Part shown: piece after piece, positions 1-8,492 of the stretch
Layout of the letters: each line of letters opens with the position of its first letter
Numbering within the stretch: the first letter of the stretch is position 1
NCBI RefSeq assembly: GCF_012911875.1
Contig: NZ_JAAXKZ010000015.1
Location: 1-64,000, forward strand
DNA length: 64,000 nt
DNA from: Pseudonocardia bannensis
Lineage (GTDB): Bacteria; Actinomycetota; Actinomycetes; Mycobacteriales; Pseudonocardiaceae
Direction: 5' to 3'
Position numbers and translations under genes: made by a program
The notes under the pieces: model-generated
The model's database searches: none
The model's input: the letters and a program-made list of their open reading frames with translations, nothing else
What the model was told of the DNA's origin: nothing

Positions 1-2
1 CG

Positions 3-1946
3 TCAGGCGGCTGGGGAGACGTCTTCCAGCCGGGCCGGCGGGAGACTGTCCAGGACGGCGCGGGCGACCGCGTCGTTGTAGCGCAGGCTCTGCGCGTTCA
101 TGCCGGGCCGGGTGAACGCACCCGCGACCTTGACGACAGTGTGCGGGCCGACGGCGAAGCGGCGCGGGTGGACCTCGCCGGCGGCGTCGAGCAACGCGCC
201 GTCGGCCGGGCGCACCCGGATCAGGCCGGTGTTGCGCAGGACCGTGCCGTCGTCGTCGCGGAGAATGTCCTCGGCCGCGCCGCCGTCCCGGATCAGCCCG
301 GCCAGCAGCGGGTCGACCGTCCGGTCGCCGCTCGGGTCGGGCAACCGCGCGTCGACGAAGACGGACGCCATGACCGGCGGGACGCCGTCGAGCGCGGCGC
401 TGCCGGTGCGGAACACCCGCGTCTCGTCGTCGACGTCGACCCACATCCCGGGGCCCAGGAAGTCGATGTAGCCCGCCCGGGACAACGCGAGCAGTTCCCG
501 GACGCGGAACCCGGGCGGCCCGCTGGCCACCGAGTTGAAGAAGCTCTGCCACCAGCCCACGTCATGGGCACGGGATCGGTCGGACAGCACGCCCTCCCCC
601 TGCAGCCGGGTGACCTCGCCGTAGACCGACAGCATCGCGACGAACGCACCGAGGTGCGGGGTGTGGGCCGGGTCGACGTGCTGACGCAGGTCCTCGGCGA
701 TCCGGGCACGGACCAGTGGCTGCAGCTCGGCAAGGGTGCCCGCGCGCAGCCCGTCGAGCGGACGGTCGAGTGCGGTGAAGTCGATCCGGTCGATCGGGTC
801 CGGCACCGACTCCGTGATCAGCGCCGCCATCTCCGGGCTGTCCCAGTCCAGCGCGGCGAACCGCTCGGCGAAGGTGTCCCAGTCGAGCCGGGTCCGCTCG
901 GGGTGGCCCCGCAGCAGCTCGTGGTACCAGCCCCAGGCGATCTCCTTGGCCATCAGCGGCCACAGCTCGGAGCGCAGCTCGAGCGGGCGGCCGGCGGCGA
1001 TCAGGGGGTCGAGCACGTCAGGACCGAAGAACCGCGGCAACGGCGGCCGCCCGGCCTGCAGCTGGTAGTGCGTCTTGGAGTGGTAGGGCGCGCCGCGCGG
1101 CGACCCGGCGACCAGCCGCGGCTCCGCTCCCGACGGGACGTAGCGCAGCTCGCCGTTCCCCTGCTCCTCGTAGCGGCCGCCCCGGCCGGAGAACAGCAGG
1201 ACGACCAGGTCGACGAACGCCAGCCCCATCCCCCGCACGAGCACCGTCTCGCCCGGCGCGATCACCGAGAGGTCGGAGTCAGTGGTCTGCTCGGGCGGCA
1301 GATAGCGCAGTCCGAGCTCACCGGCCCGGCGGGCGAGCTCGACCTCGTCGGGCGTGGGGGTGGCGTCGAGATGCCCGGACGCGAGCACGACCGTGTCCAC
1401 CCGCAGCGGCTCGGATCGCCCCTCGACCGTGACGAGCTGGTCCTCGCCGTCCTCGGTCAGAGCGGTGGCGCGGCCGCGGTGGACGTGCACCCGCACCCGG
1501 TCGGGCAGCCCCCTCACGACGCGGCGGAACACCCAGGCCAGGTACTCGCTCTGCAGCCGGCGGCTGGGGAAGGTGGTGTCGGTGACGTCGCGCAGCTCGC
1601 CGGCCAGTTCCGGATCGAGGTCGTCGACGGCCTCCCCGGGCAGCCTGTCGGTGCGGAGCAGCTCGGCCCACTGCGCGAACGACGGGCCCGGGCGGACGGG
1701 TCCGGCGCAGACGACGGTGTCGTCGGTGAACATGGTGACGTCGGCGGCCATGGAGTTCATGGCCAGCAACGGCGACTGCTCGTTCCGCCAGATCCGCCCG
1801 GCACCGACCGGGTACGGGTCGATCATGTGCACGTCGAGCTCGCCGTCGGGGTACAGCTCGTCGAGGCTGGCACCGAGGCGTTCGAGGAGGCCGGTGCCGC
1901 GCGGTCCGGCACCCACGATGGCGATCCCGGTACGGGTGGTGGTCAT
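3..1946 (-). CDS. FAD/NAD(P)-binding oxidoreductase-like protein
   Basis: Predicted flavoprotein of about 647 residues in the FAD/NAD(P)-binding family (NAD_binding_9 type). The N-terminus carries a Rossmann dinucleotide motif (GIAIVGAGPRGTGLLERL), followed by a segment typical of the group (YPVGAGRIWR, then MNSMAADVTMF). I chose the ATG at 1946 because it directly precedes the Rossmann strand and has a GAGGGG ribosome-binding site; the frame stays open upstream but that part is low-complexity. The stop lies at the very edge of the window, so any downstream operon partner is not visible. Substrate unknown; related proteins are annotated only as FAD/NAD(P)-binding or as secondary-metabolism oxidoreductases. 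Confidence 0.8.
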   Translation of the reverse strand: MTTTRTGIAIVGAGPRGTGLLERLGASLDELYPDGELDVHMIDPYPVGAGRIWRNEQSPLLAMNSMAADVTMFTDDTVVCAGPVRPGPSFAQWAELLRTDRLPGEAVDDLDPELAGELRDVTDTTFPSRRLQSEYLAWVFRRVVRGLPDRVRVHVHRGRATALTEDGEDQLVTVEGRSEPLRVDTVVLASGHLDATPTPDEVELARRAGELGLRYLPPEQTTDSDLSVIAPGETVLVRGMGLAFVDLVVLLFSGRGGRYEEQGNGELRYVPSGAEPRLVAGSPRGAPYHSKTHYQLQAGRPPLPRFFGPDVLDPLIAAGRPLELRSELWPLMAKEIAWGWYHELLRGHPERTRLDWDTFAERFAALDWDSPEMAALITESVPDPIDRIDFTALDRPLDGLRAGTLAELQPLVRARIAEDLRQHVDPAHTPHLGAFVAMLSVYGEVTRLQGEGVLSDRSRAHDVGWWQSFFNSVASGPPGFRVRELLALSRAGYIDFLGPGMWVDVDDETRVFRTGSAALDGVPPVMASVFVDARLPDPSGDRTVDPLLAGLIRDGGAAEDILRDDDGTVLRNTGLIRVRPADGALLDAAGEVHPRRFAVGPHTVVKVAGAFTRPGMNAQSLRYNDAVARAVLDSLPPARLEDVSPAA

Positions 1947-2212
1947 CGGTCCCCCTCGGAGGAGCACGGCACGGACGGCGGAACGGTCCGTCCGGCTCAC
2001 AGGGCGGCGCTGGTGCGGCAGAAGTCGACGTGCCGGCGGCGGGCCGGCCACAGCGTGCACGACGCGACCGGAGCGGTCCGGGAGCGCGTCGCCGAGAGCA
2101 TCACATCGACTGTAAGGGCCGAACGCCCCCGATGCATTCCCGAACAGCTCCCACCAGCGCCGATCCGCGGTCCGGATGGGTCACGAGTTCGCGGACGGAC
2201 ACCGTCACACTC

Positions 2213-2402
2213 ATGCCACGACCCAAGGGTGCCCTCGCCGCGATGGGCACGGGCGACCCCGCTCCTCACGCGGCGTGCTGGGCCGACTCCGACGACGCCA
2301 CCCTCGTCGGGGCATGGGGACCATCGAGCGCGGCCGATGACGATCCGGGTCACCCACATCTACAAGCGGATCGACGGATCGTGGTGGGTCGTGCACCGGC
2401 AC
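2213..2402 (+). pseudogene. Decayed SnoaL/DUF4440-like protein
   Basis: Two pieces of one NTF2-fold protein sit in different frames. The first (from 2213) reads GTGDPAPHAACWADSDDATLVGAWGP, matching the usual N-terminal half (a GD-P helix, then DDVTLxGAWGP). The second (from 2337) reads VTHIYKRIDGSWWVVHRH, the typical last strand pair. In intact proteins these are separated by roughly 50-60 residues; here only a few codons remain and the frame shifts, so an internal deletion has occurred. No other gene is visible between 1947 and 2460. Confidence 0.6.
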
Positions 2403-2460
2403 CGCCGCGCGAGTCGGTGTCATCCCGGGTGCGAATCGGCGCGCCCGCGCGGGTACGGGG

Positions 2461-3333
2461 TCAGAACTGGGCCGCGGCCGGGATGACGTCGCGCCCGAGG
2501 ATCTCCAGCGGCGCGATCCGGTACACCTCCGGCACGATGCCGTGCGCCTCGGCGACCCCCAGCTCGGCCAGCTTCTGCAGCTGGCCGAGCAACGGGCCCG
2601 ACCTCTCCCCGTCCGCCCCCGGGTCCAGCGGCAACATGACGGTCTTCTCGATCTCGTCGTAGTCGCGGCCCTCGGCGTCACAGTGCCGGCGCAGTACGTC
2701 GAGCTTGTGCTCCAGCTCCGGGCCGGGGAACAGGTTGCAGGCCTGGGCGTAGCGGGCGACGAAGCGCAGCGTCTTCTTCTCCCCACCACCCCCGATGAGG
2801 ATCGGCGGGTGCGGCCGGCTCAGCGGCTGCGGCGAGTTGAGCGTCCGCCCGAGCCGGTAGTGCCTGCCGTGGTACGGACCGTCGTCGTCGCTCCACATCT
2901 GCAGGCAGATCTGCAGCGCCTCCTCCAGTCGCTCGAAGCGTTCCGCTGTCGGCGGGAACGGCAGCCCCAGCCCGCGGGCCTCCTGCTCGTACCAGCCCGC
3001 CCCGATGCCCAGCCAGGCGCGGCCGCCGGACAGCACATCGAGGGTGCTGACGATCTTCGCGAGCAGCCCGGGCTCGCGGTAGGTCACCGCGGTCACCCAG
3101 GCGAGGATCTCGACCCGCGAGGTGCGGGCGGCCAGATAGCCCAGCGTCGTGTAGGCCTCGAGCATCTCGTGCTCGGGCGGGCCGACCACGCTGATCTGCC
3201 ACAGGTGGTCCATCACGCTCACCCGCGCGAAGCCCGTGTCCTCGGCGGTCGTGACGATCCGCGTCAGGTCCTCCGCGAGCGCGGGTGGACCGCTCGGACA
3301 GGTGAAGTCCGCGATGTGCAGCCCGATCTTCAT
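2461..3333 (-). CDS. LLM-class F420-dependent oxidoreductase
   Basis: About 290 residues of the bacterial luciferase-like monooxygenase fold (TIM barrel). It starts MKIGLHIADFTCPSGPPALA and contains the family segments RVSVMDHLWQI, ILAWVTAVTYREPGLLAKIVSTLDVLSGGR, LGIGAGWYEQEARGLGLPFP and HPPILIGGGGEKKTLRF. Members using the deazaflavin F420 are abundant in actinobacteria and catalyse hydride transfer to varied substrates, so the substrate cannot be read here. The ATG at 3333 has a GGGGGCGAGG Shine-Dalgarno; a TACGGT -10-like hexamer lies at 3369-3374. It is downstream of, and co-oriented with, the small gene at 3482-3763, from which a strong palindrome separates it. Confidence 0.85.
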   Translation of the reverse strand: MKIGLHIADFTCPSGPPALAEDLTRIVTTAEDTGFARVSVMDHLWQISVVGPPEHEMLEAYTTLGYLAARTSRVEILAWVTAVTYREPGLLAKIVSTLDVLSGGRAWLGIGAGWYEQEARGLGLPFPPTAERFERLEEALQICLQMWSDDDGPYHGRHYRLGRTLNSPQPLSRPHPPILIGGGGEKKTLRFVARYAQACNLFPGPELEHKLDVLRRHCDAEGRDYDEIEKTVMLPLDPGADGERSGPLLGQLQKLAELGVAEAHGIVPEVYRIAPLEILGRDVIPAAAQF

Positions 3334-3462
3334 CCTCGCCCCCAGGGTCGGCGATCGGCGTGCCATCGACCGTAGTCGTGCACCGCCGGGCGCGCCGGTG
3401 ACCGCGGAGCTGGGATCCGGGGCGGCTCACGCATCCGGTGCCGGACCGGCGGGCGGCCTGCC

Positions 3463-3500
3463 CGTGGGTCCGTCCGCCTGATCAGGCGGACGGACCCACG
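3463..3500. terminator. Perfect 38-bp palindrome spanning a stop codon
   Basis: Two 19-bp arms (CGTGGGTCCGTCCGCCTGA and its exact complement) meet at 3481/3482 with no spacer. The stop codon of the small minus-strand gene lies at the centre of symmetry. No T-tract follows, as is common for actinobacterial terminators, so a hairpin terminator insulating the upstream gene from the LLM gene is the likely role. A protein-binding site or cruciform is an alternative. Confidence 0.6.
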
Positions 3501-3763
3501 TCGTCCTGAAGGTCGAGCACCGGACGGCGCCCGGGCCGGCGGGCCCGGAACGGCAACGGTGTGCTGCGGACCAGGAGGCCGCGCGTATCGGCCTCGAAGT
3601 CGGCGAGCATCCGCCGGAACTCGTCACGAACCGCGCTGGAACCGAAATCCACCTCGTGCAGCCGCTGATCCAACATCAGCTGCGCGATGATTCCGCGCGG
3701 CCGGTCGGCAGTCGTCTGGGACATGAGCCAGTCCTCGAAGGTGGCCATCGGTGTTTCGATCAA
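3482..3763 (-). CDS. Small hypothetical protein
   Basis: About 93 residues, charged and probably helical in its first 65 residues (ATFEDWLMSQTT, then LHEVDFGSSAVRDEFRRML), ending in a basic, proline-containing tail. I do not recognise the family. The TTG start at 3763 is preferred because an AAGGA Shine-Dalgarno lies about 8 nt upstream. An ATG exists five codons later at 3748 but would sit about 23 nt from that site. The last codons are part of the palindrome at 3463-3500. The gene could be spurious, but codon usage and start context are better than in overlapping frames. Confidence 0.45.
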   Translation of the reverse strand: MIETPMATFEDWLMSQTTADRPRGIIAQLMLDQRLHEVDFGSSAVRDEFRRMLADFEADTRGLLVRSTPLPFRARRPGRRPVLDLQDDVGPSA

Positions 3764-3864
3764 CGCAGTCGTCCTTCATCTGGGGGAGCGGACCAATCCA
3801 CCGTGCCATGAGGCCGCGCCGGGTGACGACTCTCTGTGACCGGACCCTCTGCCCCGGCAGGCTC

Positions 3865-4266
3865 TCAGCGCAACACTGCCTGGGTCTGTGTGACCCTCCC
3901 GACCAGCCGTCCGTCGGCGTCGTGCACCTCGGTGTCGACGACGATCATGGTGCGCCCGACGTGCAGCGGGCGGGCGGCGGCCTCGACATGGCCACCGCTC
4001 ACCCCGCGCAGGAAGTGGGTCGTCGAGTCGACGGTCGCCGTGCCGGTGGCACCGTCGGGCAGGTTGAGGAAGGCGCTCCAGCCGCCCGCCGCGTCGGCGA
4101 GCCCCATCATCGCTCCGCCGTGCAGCAACCCGCCCGCGGTGCAGCGCGTCGCGTCCCACTCCAGCCGCAGCCGCACCTCGTCCGCTCCCACGGCCAGTGC
4201 GGTCGCGCCCAGAACGGCGGTGAACGGCATCACGGTGTGTAACTGCGCTGTCAGATCGTCGGTCAC
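3865..4266 (-). CDS. PaaI-family hotdog thioesterase
   Basis: 133 residues, the normal size for a single-hotdog acyl-CoA thioesterase. The diagnostic motif GGLLHGGAMMGLADAAGG lies at about residues 45-62, followed by ATVDSTTHFLRGVSGGHVEAAARPLHVGRTM. Such enzymes hydrolyse short-chain or aromatic acyl-CoA thioesters. The GTG at 4266 is chosen because the family's first helix begins just after it. A 13-codon open frame starting ATG at 4304 ends in a TGA overlapping this GTG, so coupled initiation is possible. Divergent from the XRE regulator at 4355. Confidence 0.85.
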   Translation of the reverse strand: MTDDLTAQLHTVMPFTAVLGATALAVGADEVRLRLEWDATRCTAGGLLHGGAMMGLADAAGGWSAFLNLPDGATGTATVDSTTHFLRGVSGGHVEAAARPLHVGRTMIVVDTEVHDADGRLVGRVTQTQAVLR

Positions 4267-4354
4267 GGACGCCAGCGTGGCGCGCCGTCCGATCCGTCGT
4301 CCATTACCTCCGAGGTCATCGATCGGCGGCGCACCGGTCGCTAGCGTCACGGCC

Positions 4355-5161
4355 ATGACGGCTGTGCCCAGCGCCCCCGCCAGGGGTCCCGGCTTCGGCG
4401 AGCTGCTGCGCGACTGGCGTCGGCGGCGCCGGCTGACCCAGCTGGACCTCGGCATCCGGGCCGACGTGTCGGCCCGGCACCTCAGCTTCCTGGAGACCGG
4501 CCGGTCGCGGCCGAGCCGGGACATGGTGCTGCACCTGTCCGAGGAGCTGGACCTGCCGCTGCGGGGACGCAACGAGCTGCTGATCGCCGCCGGGTTCGCC
4601 CCGGCCTACACCCAGCACGGCCTCGACGACGCGGAACTCGGCGAGGTGCACCGCTCGCTGCACCGGATCCTCACCGGGCACGAGCCCTGTCCCGCGGTGC
4701 TGGTCGACGGCGCCTGGAACCTGATCGCCGGCAACCGCGCGGTCGGGCTGCTCACCGAGCTGGTCGACCCGGAGCTGCTCACCCCGCCCGTCAACGTGCT
4801 GCGGGTCAGCCTGCATCCGCGCGGGCTCGCGCCGCACGTGGTGGACCTCGAGGAGTACGCCGCGCACCTGGTCTCGCGGCTGCGCCGGCAGGCGGCCCAC
4901 TCCGCGGACCCTGCGCTGGAGGAGCTGCTCGCCGAGCTGACCGGTCATCTGCGGGCGCAGGATCTCGACCCGGGGGCGCAGCCCCGCGACCGGATCGTGC
5001 TGCCGCTGCGGCTGCGCCACCCCGACGGGGATCTGACCCTCTTCAGCACCGTCGCGGTGCTCGGGGCCCCGCTCGACGTGACGCTGGAGGAAGTGGCCAT
5101 CGAGTCCTTCCTCCCCGCCGACGACGCGACGGCGGGGTACCTGCGCTCGCGGTTCGGCTGA
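4355..5161 (+). CDS. XRE-family regulator with MmyB-like ligand domain
   Basis: 268 residues. An N-terminal helix-turn-helix (FGELLRDWRRRRRLTQLDLG, then ADVSARHLSFLETGRSRPSR) is followed by the MmyB-type sensor domain (LLIAAGFAPAYTQHGLDD, VLVDGAWNLIAGNRAV, NVLRVSLHPRGLAPHVVDLEEY). Many relatives are divergently transcribed from, and control, a neighbouring enzyme gene; here the candidates are the thioesterase (divergent) or the crotonase (downstream). A TAGCGT -10-like hexamer at 4342-4347 ends 7 nt before the ATG, consistent with a leaderless mRNA. Confidence 0.88.
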   Translation: MTAVPSAPARGPGFGELLRDWRRRRRLTQLDLGIRADVSARHLSFLETGRSRPSRDMVLHLSEELDLPLRGRNELLIAAGFAPAYTQHGLDDAELGEVHRSLHRILTGHEPCPAVLVDGAWNLIAGNRAVGLLTELVDPELLTPPVNVLRVSLHPRGLAPHVVDLEEYAAHLVSRLRRQAAHSADPALEELLAELTGHLRAQDLDPGAQPRDRIVLPLRLRHPDGDLTLFSTVAVLGAPLDVTLEEVAIESFLPADDATAGYLRSRFG

Positions 5162-5233
5162 GCCGCTCCGATCTCCGCCCGACCCGCCGCCCGGAGGTGC
5201 CGGGGGCGCCGCGCCACCGGCTAGGTTCCGGTC

Positions 5234-6025
5234 ATGACCTCCCCCGCCGACAACGCCTCCCCGGAGCTCGTGCACCTCGACGTCGCCGACGGCGTCGGGA
5301 CGATCACGCTGGATTCCCCCGCCAACCGCAACGCGCTGTCGGCCCGGCTACGCCGCGAGCTCCTCGCCCATCTCGACACCGCGCTGGCCGACGACGCCGT
5401 TCGCGTCATCGTGCTGACCCACACCGGGCGGGTGTTCTGCGCCGGAATGGACCTCAAGGAGTCGCGGGGCGCGGGCGCGCAGGGTCAGGGGGTCAACGAG
5501 ATCCCGGCGATCCTGGAACGCATCTGGACCTCCCCGAAGCCGGTGCTGGCCCGGCTCAGCGGGCCGGCCCGTGCGGGCGGTGTCGGGCTGGTCGCGGCGT
5601 GTGACCTCGCCGTCGCCGCCGAGGACGCGACGTTCGCGTTCAGCGAGGTCCGGATCGGGGTCGTCCCCGCGGTCATCTCGGTGACGGTGCTGCCCCGCCT
5701 GCTGCCCCGCGCCGCCCACGAGCTGTTCCTCACCGGGGAGACCTTCGACGCCCGGCGCGCCGCCGCCATCGGGTTGATCAACAGTGCGGTGCCCGCGGAG
5801 GGGCTGGACGCCGAGGTCGACAGGTACGTCTCCGCGCTCCGCCTCGGCGCGCCGGGCGCGCTGGCCGGGACCAAGGAGATGCTGCGCCGGGAGCGGCCCG
5901 CGACGATGGCCGAGGACTTCGCCCGGATGCAGGAGCTCTCCGCCGGGTACTTCGCCGGCGAGGAAGGCCAGGAGGGCATGCGCGCCTTCGCCGAGAAGCG
6001 CCCGCCGTCGTGGGTGGCCGGCTGA
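5234..6025 (+). CDS. Enoyl-CoA hydratase/isomerase (crotonase) family
   Basis: 263 residues with the crotonase fold. The acyl-CoA/oxyanion segment RVFCAGMDLKE is at about residues 66-76, the second oxyanion region is LSGPARAGGVGLVAACDLAVA, and FAFSEVRIGVVPAVIS follows. The catalytic acid positions of true hydratases are not both clear (SEVRIGVVPA, without the usual glutamate pair), so isomerase or other crotonase chemistry is possible. A TAGGTT hexamer at 5222-5227 lies 6 nt before the ATG, suggesting leaderless transcription independent of the XRE gene 72 bp upstream. Confidence 0.85.
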   Translation: MTSPADNASPELVHLDVADGVGTITLDSPANRNALSARLRRELLAHLDTALADDAVRVIVLTHTGRVFCAGMDLKESRGAGAQGQGVNEIPAILERIWTSPKPVLARLSGPARAGGVGLVAACDLAVAAEDATFAFSEVRIGVVPAVISVTVLPRLLPRAAHELFLTGETFDARRAAAIGLINSAVPAEGLDAEVDRYVSALRLGAPGALAGTKEMLRRERPATMAEDFARMQELSAGYFAGEEGQEGMRAFAEKRPPSWVAG

Positions 6026-6070
6026 CTCGAGGAGCGGGAGTGGCAGCCGCTGCGGAGGATGCAGCGACAG

Positions 6071-6585
6071 CTACTCTCGCGGCGTCGGGAGCGGCGTCGC
6101 AGGCGGGTCAGGACGCGGTGGGGTCCAGCGCGGGTCGCGGCCGGTGAGGCCGAGCGCGCGCTCGAACGCGGGCGCCGACGGGTCCACGGCGACTTCGGCG
6201 CCGGACCAATCGCCTCGCGGCCCATCTGCGCGATGCCGGACGCACCCGTCCAGGACCGCCTCCCCCAGCCCCGGCGCGGGATCGATGCTCCGGCCGATGG
6301 CTGCCGCGACGTCCCGGGCGGGGATCACGAACTCGCCGTCGGCCCACCGGTCCTCGGGCACGTCGATCAGGAACGGGACCCGGTCGTCGGCCGGCCAGGA
6401 GGCGTCCCATCCACCGCGGGCGCCGGAGCGCTGCGCGGGCAGGAAGCGACCGCGAAGTGGTTGACGACCTGGCCGACGGTGTAGTCACTGCACGGGCTCG
6501 GGCCGCCGAACTGCTCGGGGCGGGCGCCGCGGATCGCCGCAACGGCGATGCCGATGCTCGGCGGGAGGTGGCCTGAGCGGTCCAT
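6071..6585 (-). pseudogene. Frameshifted TIGR03086/mycothiol-isomerase-like protein
   Basis: The first part (from ATG 6585) reads VAAIRGARPEQFGGPSPCSDYTVGQVVNHF, the classic N-terminus of DinB-like mycothiol-dependent maleylpyruvate-isomerase relatives. The remainder, from about 6450 down to a TAG at 6071, continues in another frame (WDASWPADDRVPFLIDVPEDRW, ending FERALGLTGRDPRW), the family's usual C-terminus. One small indel near 6440-6455 would restore about 180 residues. It is either a recent pseudogene or an assembly error. Confidence 0.65.
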
Positions 6586-6660
6586 CCCCGAGCCTGGCGC
6601 GGGAGCGCGGCCGAGTCTTGTACGAACGCGACACCACGCCGGACGACCTACCCTGAGGAC

Positions 6661-7530
6661 GTGCAGAGCGACACCACCACCTCACCGGTCGAGCGCGCCC
6701 TGGATGTGCTGGCCGGACGGCGGGTCGTCGCGCTGACCGGGGCCGGCCTGAGCACCGATTCCGGCATCCCCGACTACCGCGGGCCGGACTCCCCGCCCCG
6801 CACTCCGATGACGTACGACGAGTTCCGGTCCGGCGAGCCCGCTCAGCGCCGGTACTGGGCTCGCAGCCACGTCGGCTGGGCACGGATGCGCCGTGCCGAG
6901 CCCAACGACGGGCACCGCGCGTTCGCCGACCTGGAGCGCACCGGCGCGCTGCACGGGTTGATCACCCAGAACGTCGACGGGCTCCACCGGGCCGCGGGCA
7001 GCCGCTCGGTCATCGACCTGCACGGCCGGATCGCCGACGTCGTCTGCCTGGGCTGCCGGCAGATCACCTCGCGCGACGAGCTCCAGGAGCGGTTGGCCGT
7101 GCTCAACCCCGGCTTCGTCGCGACGGCGGGGGCCGAGGTGCAGACGGCCCCGGACGGCGATGCGGTGCTGGAGTCGGTCGAGGGCTTCCGGATCGCCCCC
7201 TGCACCGCATGCGGCGGGGTGCTCAAGCCGGACGTCGTGTTCTTCGGGGAGAACGTGCCGCGGGACCGGGTGGCACGTGCCTACGCGATGGTCGACGCCC
7301 TCGCCCCCGGCCCCGACGGCGCCGGGGCGCTCCTCGTCGCCGGATCCTCGCTCACGGTGATGTCCGGGCTGCGCTTCGTCCGGCACGCGTCCAAACACGG
7401 CATCCCGGTGGTGATCGTCAACCGCGGCCGGACCCGCGGCGACGAGTTCGCCACCGTGCTCGTCGACGGCGGGTGCTCCGAGGTACTCCCGGTGCTGGCC
7501 GCGGCGGCTGCCGGGTCCGCGGTGGCCTGA
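6661..7530 (+). CDS. Sir2-family NAD-dependent protein deacylase
   Basis: 289 residues. NAD-binding GAGLSTDSGIPDYRG is at about residues 27-41, the TQNVDGLH motif with the catalytic His context near residue 105, and the four zinc cysteines are in CLGCRQ and CTACGG. VVFFGENVP and AGSSLTVMSGLRF complete the Rossmann fold. It removes acyl groups from lysines using NAD+, giving nicotinamide and O-acyl-ADP-ribose. Between the zinc pairs is a longer insert than in CobB, as in many actinobacterial sirtuins. The GTG at 6661 follows a TACCCT hexamer by 6 nt, suggesting leaderless expression. Confidence 0.92.
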   Translation: MQSDTTTSPVERALDVLAGRRVVALTGAGLSTDSGIPDYRGPDSPPRTPMTYDEFRSGEPAQRRYWARSHVGWARMRRAEPNDGHRAFADLERTGALHGLITQNVDGLHRAAGSRSVIDLHGRIADVVCLGCRQITSRDELQERLAVLNPGFVATAGAEVQTAPDGDAVLESVEGFRIAPCTACGGVLKPDVVFFGENVPRDRVARAYAMVDALAPGPDGAGALLVAGSSLTVMSGLRFVRHASKHGIPVVIVNRGRTRGDEFATVLVDGGCSEVLPVLAAAAAGSAVA

Positions 7531-7587
7531 CGCCGGGGGCGCCCGGGCCGCCGCCGGCACCGGCCCGGCCCCATGGCTTTCCGGCGC

Positions 7588-7720
7588 CCGTGTGGTCTGC
7601 CGCGGCAGCGGGCACCGGTAGGGGCTGAGCTCCGTCGCGGGCAAGCCGATCGAGGAGGTCGTGGCGGTCAACCCGCGGATCTTCTTCCAGACCTACCGGG
7701 TGGGGGGCCGGGACCGCACC
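7588..7720 (+). pseudogene. Remnant of an MftD-like FMN-dependent dehydrogenase
   Basis: The frame from 7625 reads LSSVAGKPIEEVVAVNPRIFFQTY, then RVGGRDRT, closely matching the internal LSSFASKPIEEVxAANPxTFFQxYW-GGRD region of mycofactocin-associated lactate-oxidase-like proteins (MftD). Just upstream in a different frame, SAAAAGTGRG fits the preceding [11 protein letters not shown] segment. There is no start, the frames break at both ends, and only about 45 codons remain. No other mycofactocin gene is visible. The rest of 7531-7819 shows nothing recognisable. Confidence 0.55.
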
Positions 7721-7819
7721 GCCGCACCGTGCTGCGCCCGGCCGGGCCTGCTCCGAGCGCCTCGGTGATCTCACGCCGGCCGGGCGGCCACCTCGACGGC
7801 CGGCCAGAACGGGGCGCCG

Positions 7820-8191
7820 CTACTGCTCTGCCGGCTCCGTCAGCACCACCCGTAGCGGCCGCAGCCCGTCGCGCGCGTGCTCCACGGCGCTCGTGAGGAC
7901 CTCGAACACCGACCGGTACCCGATCGGGTCGGCCCGGCGCAAGGTGTCCGACCCGTCCCACACCAGCACCACCTGCCCTGCGGGCAACCAGGACAGGTCG
8001 GTCAGGCTGTCGTGCAGCGCGTCCAGGTTGTGTCCGAAGTAGCCGGGGAAGCGCAGCGCCCGCGCGACCGCGACGAGCAGGTCGGCCCGGTCGTCGACGG
8101 ACCCCACGGTCCCGACGGTCGCGCCCCGCAGCCGGGCCTCCATGGCGACCTGCTCGACGGGCCGCCCCGACCGCTGCACGCTGCCGGTCAT
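7820..8191 (-). CDS. Barstar-family protein
   Basis: 123 residues, near the usual barstar length. Characteristic segments are ALRFPGYFGHNLDALHDSLTD (about residues 45-65), which matches the helix that plugs a barnase active site, and VVLVWDGSDTL. Barstar proteins inhibit guanyl-specific ribonucleases of the barnase/RNase Sa type. No ribonuclease gene is adjacent, so the partner is elsewhere or the domain has another role. The ATG at 8191 is selected; the frame extends upstream without homology. Confidence 0.85.
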   Translation of the reverse strand: MTGSVQRSGRPVEQVAMEARLRGATVGTVGSVDDRADLLVAVARALRFPGYFGHNLDALHDSLTDLSWLPAGQVVLVWDGSDTLRRADPIGYRSVFEVLTSAVEHARDGLRPLRVVLTEPAEQ

Positions 8192-8247
8192 GACCCGGTG
8201 GCAGCCACGTCGTCGACGACGAAGCTCACGTAGCGTGCTCGCACCGG

Positions 8248-8448
8248 TCAGGGACCGTCCGCGGGCCGGCGGTCGTCGGGGCGGCGCGACCGGCGGGCGA
8301 CCGCGGCGTCCACCCCGCGGTCGAGCAGTCCCGCGACCCCCCAGCACACGGGCAGCACCACGACCACGGCGAGCACGACCTGGAACGGGAACGCGAGCTG
8401 AGTCACCCACAACTCGACCGCATCCCACCAGTCCGCCACTGCCCGCAC
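8248..8448 (-). CDS. Small single-span membrane protein
   Basis: 66 residues. A short amphipathic N-terminus (RAVADWWDAVELWVTQLAFP) leads into one hydrophobic helix (FQVVLAVVVVLPVCWGVAGLL, about residues 22-42) and a basic tail. Similar short proteins occur in related actinobacteria, but no function is known to me. GTG start at 8448; a TACTGT -10-like hexamer (complement of 8456-8461) ends 7 nt upstream, fitting a leaderless promoter divergent from the MDR gene. Confidence 0.65.
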   Translation of the reverse strand: MRAVADWWDAVELWVTQLAFPFQVVLAVVVVLPVCWGVAGLLDRGVDAAVARRSRRPDDRRPADGP

Positions 8449-8492
8449 GCCTCACACAGTAGACAGGGCTCCAGGTGACTACATTCCCTGAC

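Noticed and set aside
141-2486. Very long plus-strand frame of about 780 codons
   Set aside because: It is antisense to the FAD-binding gene; composition is Arg/Gly/Asp/Val shadow of third-position GC. Only its last part matters, as one piece of the SnoaL-like remnant.
7820-8448. Toxin-antitoxin pair (barstar plus neighbour)
   Set aside because: The neighbour is a small membrane protein, not a ribonuclease; no barnase-like gene is nearby.
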